A stretch of 5,325 bases of DNA, taken from Candidatus Nitrosymbiomonas sp. Its GTDB lineage: Bacteria; Sysuimicrobiota; Sysuimicrobiia; Sysuimicrobiales; Humicultoraceae. A model generated the notes under the pieces. The model did no database searches. It saw only the letters and a program-made list of their open reading frames with translations, and had not been told where the DNA came from. The stretch lies in the NCBI GenBank assembly GCA_020724185.1, contig DYHL01000150.1, positions 1 through 5,325 of the forward strand, in the 5' to 3' direction. How positions within the stretch are numbered: the first letter of the stretch is position 1; each line of letters starts with the position of its first letter. Shown here one piece after another: positions 1-5,325 of this stretch. Position numbers and translations under genes: made by a program.

Positions 1-2131
1 CGGCCCCTGCGGGGAAGGCCGGGATGGCGCGCTGGATGGCCGCGGCGATGTTGGTGCCATCGGTGCGCGGCCGCGCGGCAAGTGCCAGCCTGGGCTGCTC
101 GGACGGCGTCTCTTCCAGTTCGGCATCGGATCCAAAGGTCACCAGTCCCACGCGCAAGCCAGGACCCGCCCGGGACCGCACCTCGTCCAGGAACGCGCGC
201 ATCCGCCGCGCGCCCGCCGGCCCGATGCTGTCGGAGCGGTCGGCAGCCATGATCACCGTCAGGTCTCCCACCGCCGCGGCAATCTCGACCCCGGCAAGGC
301 CCAGCACCAGAAGCGCGACCACGCCCATCCGGATGACTGCCAGGTTTCTCCGCCGGCGCGGCCGGGGCGGCAGGCTGCGGGTCCACAGCCACCACTCCCC
401 TACGATCAGGGCCAAGGCGATCCCGAGCAGCCATGGCGCCAGCAGGATGTGGGCCGGCAGCCGCCCAGGCGCCGCGGTTGCACTACCAGGGGAAGGCGCG
501 ACCTGAAGGTCCGACTCGCGCCGATCCACCGCGGACACCACCCAGCGCCTTTCCCATCCGTCGGTTCGGAGGCGGTAGGCGCCCACGCGGTCGAACGGCG
601 GCAGCACAAAAGCGCCGTCCCGGGCAACTACCTGCCGGACGCCACCCGCTGGATCATGCAGCCAGGCCTGACGCCAGGAACCGGCCAGCGCCACCGGGGC
701 AGTTCCCGGCGCCAGGACCAGATCGCCGCCCGCGAGCCAGTCCAGGGCGTTGGCAATCAACACCGGGAAAGCGGCCTGAGCCGGGAGATCGCTCGCTGCC
801 AGCGAGAACGGCAGCACCACGGCACGCATGCCCCGTCCCTCATAGACCCACAACAAGGGCACATCGCCCTCGGCCAACACGGTGCCGGCCTGGGGCCGAA
901 GCGCCATGGCTTCAGCCACGCGGACGCCCAGCAGATCGGCCATCCGCGTGACCCGATGGGTGACCGCCACCGTGCGGACCACCTGCTCGGCGGCGCCGCC
1001 CTCGATGCGCACCGGCAGGTTGACGCCCACCGTGCCTATCAGCAGATAGGCGCCCGGGGCCAGTTCGAGCGGCGGCACCCCGTCGAGCACCACCACGTCG
1101 GCCCCTCCCCACTCCGAGGGCTCAACCCTGTCGGTGCGCGAGGCCCCTGCGAGGGGCACCGCCCGCAGTGCCGCATCCAGCACCGGGTCTTCCGCCCCGA
1201 CCACGAGCACGCGTGGCAGCCATTCACGGCCGGCTGCTGCCACGGCCCGGTCGTCCGCGGCGAGCGCGTCGTGACCCTCCAGCGAGACCGTAACCTCCCC
1301 GCTTGTCTCTTCCAGGTCAAAGACCGCGGTCTGTGGGGTGTCCGGATCCAGGTTGAGGGTTCGGCGGGCCACGGTCCGCCCGCCCAAGGCCACCACCAGC
1401 GCTCGATCAGGGAAACTCCCGCCGAAAGCCTCGACCCTCGCCAGAAGCCGGGTGCGGCCCAGCGCGTCGGTGCGCGCGTGCACCGCGGTCACCGCCGCGT
1501 TGGGCGCGCCACCTCCGACCTGGTGCCAGCGCACGCGTGGGTCCGGCGGAGGCCGGTCGCTGAACAGGTGCACCGCCGCAGCCCGTCCGTGCGCACGCAG
1601 GCCCCGAGCCAGCGTCAGCGCCTCAGCGATCGAGTCCCCGGCGTCGGATGCCCGCAGGCTGCCCAGCGCCCTGGCCAGCGCGGCACGATCGGTTGTGAAC
1701 TCGACGAGCAGCACAGGACGTGCGCCTGCGGTGAGGAGCGCGACCGGCTGGCGCGGAGAGAGCCCTGCCAGCAGCGCCCGGGCCTCCTTCTGCGCCGCGT
1801 CCAGACGGCTGGGTTGGACGTCCGTCGCCTGCATGCTGGCGCTGGTGTCCACCACCAGGACCACCCCGCTGCCGGACAGGCCGGGAAGCGCGATGGAGGG
1901 CCGGGCAAGCGCCAGCGCCAGGAGGGCGATCGCCAGCACCTGAAGCAGCAGGAGCAGACTGCGCTCAAACCGGCGTACGGGCATCCGGGCCGCCAGATCG
2001 CGCGCTGCCCGCTCCCACAGCAGCGTGCTGGAAACCACGCGGGGCTCCCGCCTCGCCCGCAGCATGTAGAGCAGGACCACGAGAGGGACCAGGACCAGCC
2101 ACCAGAGCGCTGCGGGCGCGCCGAGCACCAT
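1..2131 (-). CDS. BatA-like membrane protein with two VWA domains (3'-partial)
   Basis: The frame is open for 710 codons from ATG 2131 and runs off the window at position 1, so the C-terminus is missing. Visible order: membrane helices at about residues 7-24 and 58-77 (BatA/TIGR02226-type double anchor) around an Arg-rich loop; VWA domain 1 at about 88-205 with metal-site motif DTSAS (95-99); a beta-rich region at about 210-285; a Rossmann-like region at about 290-370, opening with DALAADDRA; an ESDL motif (539-542); helix 3 at about 560-579 ending in EWWLW; an Arg/Pro linker; helix 4 at about 597-614; and VWA domain 2 from about 623 with DRSDS (631-635) and DGTN (691-694). Positive loops at 25-57 and 584-600 place both VWA domains outside the cytoplasm (inference). 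Up to residue 585 it resembles a complete long BatA-like protein; the rest resembles the start of a VWA protein of the kind that often carries a glutamine-amidotransferase-like domain. The start overlaps the preceding stop (TGATG). Probable role: metal-dependent protein interaction in a MoxR module; substrate unknown. Confidence 0.88.
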   Translation of the reverse strand, partial: MVLGAPAALWWLVLVPLVVLLYMLRARREPRVVSSTLLWERAARDLAARMPVRRFERSLLLLLQVLAIALLALALARPSIALPGLSGSGVVLVVDTSASMQATDVQPSRLDAAQKEARALLAGLSPRQPVALLTAGARPVLLVEFTTDRAALARALGSLRASDAGDSIAEALTLARGLRAHGRAAAVHLFSDRPPPDPRVRWHQVGGGAPNAAVTAVHARTDALGRTRLLARVEAFGGSFPDRALVVALGGRTVARRTLNLDPDTPQTAVFDLEETSGEVTVSLEGHDALAADDRAVAAAGREWLPRVLVVGAEDPVLDAALRAVPLAGASRTDRVEPSEWGGADVVVLDGVPPLELAPGAYLLIGTVGVNLPVRIEGGAAEQVVRTVAVTHRVTRMADLLGVRVAEAMALRPQAGTVLAEGDVPLLWVYEGRGMRAVVLPFSLAASDLPAQAAFPVLIANALDWLAGGDLVLAPGTAPVALAGSWRQAWLHDPAGGVRQVVARDGAFVLPPFDRVGAYRLRTDGWERRWVVSAVDRRESDLQVAPSPGSATAAPGRLPAHILLAPWLLGIALALIVGEWWLWTRSLPPRPRRRRNLAVIRMGVVALLVLGLAGVEIAAAVGDLTVIMAADRSDSIGPAGARRMRAFLDEVRSRAGPGLRVGLVTFGSDAELEETPSEQPRLALAARPRTDGTNIAAAIQRAIPAFPAGA

Positions 2132-2133
2132 CA
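2129..2133 (-). other. TGATG stop/start overlap, DUF58 to VWA gene
   Basis: The TGA stop of the DUF58 gene (2133-2131) shares one base with the ATG of the next gene (2131-2129). This arrangement permits reinitiation by terminating ribosomes and supports ATG 2131 as the true start. Confidence 0.8.
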
Positions 2134-3018
2134 GGCGATGAGCCCTCCCCTGCGGAGGTAGCGGAGCACCAGGTCCTGGAACGGAATCGAGGTGGCCGCG
2201 CGCAGGTACTCCACCCCCAGGGACAGAGCGGTCCGCTCGATCTCACCAAAGTACCGGTCCCGCGCGCGCGCGTAGGCCCCAAGCGCCGCGGCATCCGCGG
2301 TAACCTCCACCGCGGAGCCGGTCTCGCTGTCCACAAGGCGCAGGTCGCCTTCGATCACCGGGGCCAGCTCGTCATCGGAGAGCAGTTGCACGAGGAAGGG
2401 TTCGAAGCGGTGGTATCTGGCCAGGCGCAGTCCGGCCTCCACCCCGCCAGGGAACATCAGGTCCGAGATCACGATCAGAATCCCGCGCCGCCGGGTGCGG
2501 ACCGCGTATTCCTCCAGCGCCGCGGTGAGATTGCTCGTGCCGGACGGGACTATCTCACCCAGAAATCGAAAGAGGGCGAGAACACCCGACCTGCCCCGGC
2601 GTGGGGCCAGCGTGCGGACCGCACGGTCGCTGAAAGCCACCGCGCCCACGCGGTCCAGATTGGCCAGCCCGATGTAGCCGAGCGCGGCCGCGGTCTTGAC
2701 CGCGTAGTCCAACTTGGAGGGCTGCCCCCATCCCATTGAGCGACTGGCGTCCACGAACAGGTGCACGCTGACGTCCTCCTCCTCGCTGAAGAGCTTGACG
2801 AAGAGGCGGTCCAGGCGCGAGTAGATGTTCCAGTCCACGTACCGGAAGTCGTCGCCGACCTGGTAGGGCCGATAGTCGGCAAACTCCACGCCGCGGCCCA
2901 TCGTCGCGCTGCGACGCTCGCCCCGGATTCCGCTCCGGTACAGGCGGCGCGAGCGCAGCGTCAGGCGCTCCAACCGCGCCAGGAACTCCGGCTCGAGCAG
3001 CAGCGGCGTCGCGGTCAT
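2131..3018 (-). CDS. DUF58 domain protein with VWA-like fold, soluble type
   Basis: A 295-residue protein from ATG 3018. The DUF58 signature runs from about residue 41 to 95: G-x-G-x-EF, then YRPYQVGDD (49-57), a Tyr-Val-Asp-Trp segment (60-63), and the strand ending in DASRS (90-94). That last motif is the DxSxS metal-binding motif of VWA folds. The other metal-site positions are also present: Thr161 in SGTSN and Asp186 in ISDL. No membrane helix or signal peptide is visible, so it belongs to the short cytosolic type, unlike DUF58 proteins with two N-terminal helices. In this family the protein is encoded beside MoxR and is thought to act as its partner or adaptor; that role is inferred here. 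ATG 3018 overlaps the moxR stop as ATGA. A GTG at 3024, two codons earlier, is the alternative start and would give 297 residues. I see no Shine-Dalgarno sequence before either, which fits translational coupling to moxR. The stop overlaps the next gene's ATG. Confidence 0.93.
   Translation of the reverse strand: MTATPLLLEPEFLARLERLTLRSRRLYRSGIRGERRSATMGRGVEFADYRPYQVGDDFRYVDWNIYSRLDRLFVKLFSEEEDVSVHLFVDASRSMGWGQPSKLDYAVKTAAALGYIGLANLDRVGAVAFSDRAVRTLAPRRGRSGVLALFRFLGEIVPSGTSNLTAALEEYAVRTRRRGILIVISDLMFPGGVEAGLRLARYHRFEPFLVQLLSDDELAPVIEGDLRLVDSETGSAVEVTADAAALGAYARARDRYFGEIERTALSLGVEYLRAATSIPFQDLVLRYLRRGGLIA
2144..2148 (-). promoter_or_regulatory. Possible Shine-Dalgarno sequence of the VWA membrane protein gene
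   Basis: GGAGG on the minus strand, within GGGGAGGG near the 3' end of the DUF58 gene, lies 12 bases before ATG 2131. The spacing is rather long. It may act together with coupling through the TGATG stop/start overlap. The motif also encodes part of the DUF58 C-terminus (RRGGL), so it could be coincidence. Confidence 0.45.
3015..3018 (-). other. ATGA start/stop overlap, MoxR to DUF58
   Basis: ATG (3018-3016) of the DUF58 gene overlaps the moxR TGA (3017-3015) by the classic four-base ATGA. With no Shine-Dalgarno in front of the DUF58 gene, coupling probably fixes the ratio of ATPase to partner. If GTG 3024 were used the overlap would be 10 bases. Confidence 0.8.
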
Positions 3019-4007
3019 GCGCACCAGGAGGCGGCCGGGGTCGGCGGGACCTCGGCCAGGATGCTGCGGATCACCTCGTCGGGATCCACCCCTTCGGCCT
3101 CTCCCTCGAAGTTCAGGATGAGGCGGTGTCGCAGTGCGCCCGGCGCAACGGCCTGGACGTCCTCTGTGCTGACGTTGACCCTGCCCTCAGCGAGGGTGCG
3201 CACCCTGGCCGCCAGGAGCAGCGCCTGCGCTCCCCTCGGACTGCTGCCGTAGCGGACGTAGCGGCGGGCAAGCGAACCTGCCGCCTCATCGCCGGCATGG
3301 GTGGCACGCACAATCCTGGCTGCCAGCAGCCGGACGTGATCCGCCGCCGGCACCTCGCGCGCCAGCGCCTGCATCGCCTTAATATCAGATCCGGTTGCCA
3401 CAACGCTCGGGACCGGCTGCACCGAGCCTGCTGTCCGTTCCATGATCTCCAGTAGCTCGCGCAACGTGGGGGATTCCACCTTGAGCTTGAACATGAAGCG
3501 GTCAATCTGCGCCTCGGGCAAGGGGTAGGTCCCTTCCATCTCGATCGGGTTCTGGGTGGCCAGAACCAGGAACGGCTCCTCCAGCACATAGGGACCGCCC
3601 GGCGCCGTCACGGTGCGCTCCTGCATCGCCTCCAGCAGCGCCGACTGCGTCTTGGGGGTGGCGCGGTTGATCTCGTCGGCCAGCACGATCTGGGCGAAGA
3701 TGGGCCCCCGCTGGAACTGGAAGTAACGCCGGCCGTCGGCGTCCTGCACGACCACGTTCGTGCCAATGATGTCCGCGGGCATCAGGTCAGGCGTGAACTG
3801 GATCCGCGAGTACCGCAGGTCAAGACACTGGGCCAGCGTCTTGACCAGCAGCGTCTTGCCCAACCCAGGGACGCCTTCCAGCAGCACGTGGCCGTTGGCG
3901 AACATCGCGTACAGCACGTGCTCGATCAGCGTTTCGTGCCCTACCATGACGCGCTGAATCTCGCGGCGGATCGCGGCAAAGGTGGTCCGAAAAGCGGCGG
4001 CATCCAT
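3015..4007 (-). CDS. MoxR family AAA+ ATPase
   Basis: A 330-residue AAA+ ATPase of normal MoxR length with every key motif intact (numbered from ATG 4007): Walker A GVPGLGKT (45-52), the conserved FTPDLMPADI stretch (about 71-80), Walker B VLADEIN (108-114), sensor 1 ATQNP (150-154), EAQIDRF with the putative arginine finger (165-171), and the sensor 2-type SPRGA (256-260). The C-terminal lid domain follows. MoxR proteins are hexameric cytosolic ATPases that work with VWA-domain partners in assembly or activation of protein complexes, including metal cofactor insertion. Here the partners are presumably the DUF58 protein directly downstream and perhaps the VWA membrane protein after it. Start: ATG 4007 is preceded directly by an in-frame TTG at 4010. 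The Shine-Dalgarno at 4019-4024 lies 8 bases from TTG and 11 from ATG, so either could be used; I prefer ATG. The stop overlaps the DUF58 start. The natural substrate cannot be read from the sequence. Confidence 0.96.
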   Translation of the reverse strand: MDAAAFRTTFAAIRREIQRVMVGHETLIEHVLYAMFANGHVLLEGVPGLGKTLLVKTLAQCLDLRYSRIQFTPDLMPADIIGTNVVVQDADGRRYFQFQRGPIFAQIVLADEINRATPKTQSALLEAMQERTVTAPGGPYVLEEPFLVLATQNPIEMEGTYPLPEAQIDRFMFKLKVESPTLRELLEIMERTAGSVQPVPSVVATGSDIKAMQALAREVPAADHVRLLAARIVRATHAGDEAAGSLARRYVRYGSSPRGAQALLLAARVRTLAEGRVNVSTEDVQAVAPGALRHRLILNFEGEAEGVDPDEVIRSILAEVPPTPAASWCA

Positions 4008-4018
4008 CAACGGATCGT

Positions 4019-4024
4019 CTCCTC
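4019..4024 (-). promoter_or_regulatory. Shine-Dalgarno sequence of the MoxR gene
   Basis: GAGGAG on the minus strand is the only clear ribosome-binding site in the 31-base gap between the coiled-coil gene and moxR. It lies 8 bases before TTG 4010 and 11 before ATG 4007. The spacing slightly favours TTG and the codon identity favours ATG. The rest of the gap shows no hairpin terminator and no convincing promoter, so read-through from the upstream gene is likely. Confidence 0.7.
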
Positions 4025-4040
4025 ACCCTCGCGCGGCGGT

Positions 4041-5325
4041 CTAGCGTAACCCGGCCAGCGCCTCGAAGTACCTGCGCACTATCTCACGGTATTCCGGCGG
4101 GATGCGCATGCGCGACATGTAGCGGTCGGCCTCGGCTCGCGCCGCCTCGCCCGCCCGCCCCGGCGCCACCCGCACCTGCCCTTGCCTGCCGGGCCCCAGC
4201 AGGTCCGAGGTCGCGGCGCGGCCCTCGCCCTGCATCCCGCGGATGCGGGTCTGCGGGCGTTCGCCCTCCAGTCGGGGAGTGCGATCTCCCAGCCTGTCCT
4301 GGACCGTGCCCTGACCGGCGGTGGTCCCCTGGTTGGGGCCAGGAGGCGGCTCCTGCTCAGCCGGTCCCTCCCCCTGCTGGAGCTGCCGCCGCCCCGGCGC
4401 CGCGCCGCCCGGCTGTACCGTGGCCTGAGGCGGTTGCTCCGATTGAGTTGGCGCGCCGCTTCCTCCACGCGCTATCCGGTCCGCCGACCTGCGCAGGTCG
4501 CGCTGCGCCTGCGTCAGCCCCTCTTCATCGGCCAGCATCGCCCGGAGTTCCTCCATGTCCAGCGCGCCTTGCCGCAGCGCCTGCCTGGCCCCGCCGGTGT
4601 TCCCGGCTTCCGCCTGCCGCCTGGCCTGCGCAGCCTGCTCGCGCCCGCGAGTCGGAACCTCCCCCTCGCTCCCACCCTGAGAAAGGGCCTCGAGTTGGCG
4701 CATCAGGGACCGGCGTTCCTCTGGTGAGGGATTCTGCGCCAAGCGCTCGGCGATCTCCTGAAACTGTTTGATCGTCCGGTCCAGGGCTGCGCGCTGGCGG
4801 AAGAGCTGCTGCGGCAAGCCCGCATCGGGCGTGGCCTGCTTCTCACCGGACTGCTCGCGCCTTGCCCTCACCTGCCGGCGGGACGCCTCGATCTGACGGC
4901 CCAGCGACTCGATGCGCGAGAGGGCCTCGTGGCGATCCAGCCGCTCGCGCTGAAGATCCTCACCCAGGCGCCGGAGCGGACCGGCCATGCGCCGTGCGGC
5001 CCGGGCGCGGTCGAGACGCGCCTGGTCGTCCATCGCACCTGCCGCCCGTTCGATGCGGCGGCCCTCCTGGCGAATGATCTGCGCCACCTGGCGCGCGGGC
5101 GTCCCAGGCACCGAGATCCCGGTGAGAAACCAACCGACCGCGACGGTAACCGCGGCCAGCCCCACGGCGGTCCACATCGGACGGCCCGGCAACCACCCCA
5201 CGCGACCCTGTGGCGCCTGAACCGCTGCCCAGCGCGCGGCATCGGCCACCACCGCGGGTGACAGCGCCGTGGGCGGGTGCGTCCCGGCCAGTACCTCAAC
5301 CGCCGTGGCCATCCGGTCACGCCCC
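4041..5325 (-). CDS. DUF4175-like membrane-anchored coiled-coil protein (5'-partial)
   Basis: The frame is open to the right edge, so the N-terminus is missing. ATG 5312 is unlikely to be the true start: the codons before it continue as GRDR-MATAVEVLAG, which matches the internal segment that in this family follows the N-terminal membrane helices, and no Shine-Dalgarno is visible. Numbered from Met 5312, the protein has one hydrophobic helix at about 47-66, then a long Arg/Glu/Gln/Ala-rich helical, probably coiled-coil region (about 73-280), a Gly/Pro/Gln-rich low-complexity stretch (about 282-385), and a compact C-terminal motif, RIPPEYREIVRRYFEAL (403-419). That IPPxYRxxVRRYFxxL ending is typical of large coiled-coil membrane proteins encoded beside moxR and DUF58 genes, sometimes labelled DUF4175. 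The basic residues before the helix suggest that the coiled coil lies outside the cytoplasm (inference). The gene ends 33 bases before the moxR ATG and is probably cotranscribed with it. Its function is unknown; a scaffold or substrate-binding role for the module is a guess. Confidence 0.82.
   Translation of the reverse strand, partial: GRDRMATAVEVLAGTHPPTALSPAVVADAARWAAVQAPQGRVGWLPGRPMWTAVGLAAVTVAVGWFLTGISVPGTPARQVAQIIRQEGRRIERAAGAMDDQARLDRARAARRMAGPLRRLGEDLQRERLDRHEALSRIESLGRQIEASRRQVRARREQSGEKQATPDAGLPQQLFRQRAALDRTIKQFQEIAERLAQNPSPEERRSLMRQLEALSQGGSEGEVPTRGREQAAQARRQAEAGNTGGARQALRQGALDMEELRAMLADEEGLTQAQRDLRRSADRIARGGSGAPTQSEQPPQATVQPGGAAPGRRQLQQGEGPAEQEPPPGPNQGTTAGQGTVQDRLGDRTPRLEGERPQTRIRGMQGEGRAATSDLLGPGRQGQVRVAPGRAGEAARAEADRYMSRMRIPPEYREIVRRYFEALAGLR

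Noticed and set aside
24..506. Plus-strand open frame near the left edge
   Set aside because: Low-complexity Arg/Ser/Ala/Pro translation opposite the second VWA domain and helices 3-4; no supporting motif or credible ribosome-binding site.
1615..1968. Minus-strand frame starting MSAVCSCC, out of frame with the VWA gene
   Set aside because: Cys/Arg/Ser-rich shadow of the frame that carries the DTSAS motif and the second membrane helix; no frameshift is needed to explain the real gene.
449..2161. A 570-codon open frame on the plus strand, opposite the VWA membrane protein gene
   Set aside because: Its translation is rich in Arg, Gln, His, Gly and Pro with no domain, hydrophobic pattern or motif. 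It lies antisense to a frame with clear VWA motifs and membrane helices. Long antisense frames are expected in GC-rich genes with strong third-position bias.
2260..2272. Run of alternating CG dinucleotides
   Set aside because: It encodes an Ala-Arg-Ala-Arg stretch inside the DUF58 protein and follows from GC-rich codon use; no sign of a regulatory repeat.
4011..4040. Possible promoter or terminator in the only intergenic gap
   Set aside because: The gap is too short and GC-rich, with no hairpin followed by T residues and no recognisable -10/-35 pair; it contains only a Shine-Dalgarno.
4182..4727. Plus-strand open frame opposite the coiled-coil gene
   Set aside because: Arg/Leu/Pro-rich translation mirrors the complementary strand of a coiled-coil and low-complexity coding region; no recognisable domain.
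1..5325. CRISPR array, tRNA/rRNA, insertion sequence, phage or defence system
   Set aside because: No spaced direct repeats, structural RNA signatures, transposase or nuclease motifs were seen. The MoxR-VWA pairing can occur in defence-like ternary systems, but this arrangement with DUF58, BatA-like and coiled-coil membrane proteins fits the housekeeping-type module better.

Overview
This is a GC-rich window (roughly two thirds G+C by eye, with strong G/C bias at third codon positions). It comes from the bacterial chromosome of an organism I cannot name. The long two-anchor BatA-type protein, soluble DUF58 protein and coiled-coil membrane protein are a combination I associate with high-GC non-proteobacterial lineages such as Chloroflexota, Armatimonadota or Planctomycetota. 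That is only an impression of style; no rRNA or marker gene is present.

All coding capacity lies on the minus strand, in one tightly packed operon read from right to left. From position 5325 down to 1 the order is: (1) the 3' part of a membrane-anchored coiled-coil protein of the DUF4175-like type that accompanies MoxR operons (5325-4041, true start outside the window); (2) a MoxR-family AAA+ ATPase (4007-3015); (3) a soluble DUF58 protein with a VWA-type metal site (3018-2131); (4) a large membrane protein beginning at 2131 and still open at position 1. Genes 2/3 overlap by ATGA and genes 3/4 by TGATG, which suggests translational coupling. The only intergenic gap is 31 bases, in front of moxR, and it holds a Shine-Dalgarno-like sequence. 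No promoter, terminator, RNA gene, repeat array, mobile element or CRISPR is visible.

The genes together form a MoxR/VWA chaperone-type module. A cytosolic MoxR ATPase is expected to act with the cytosolic DUF58 adaptor, while membrane proteins expose VWA domains and a coiled coil outside the cytoplasm. The substrate is unknown.

The most notable feature is gene 4. A complete BatA-like protein (two anchors, VWA, beta-rich region, Rossmann-like region, C-terminal ESDL segment and anchor) continues without a stop into another transmembrane helix and a second VWA domain with its own DxSxS site. It looks like a fusion of two proteins that I would normally expect as separate neighbouring genes, and its C-terminus lies beyond the window.
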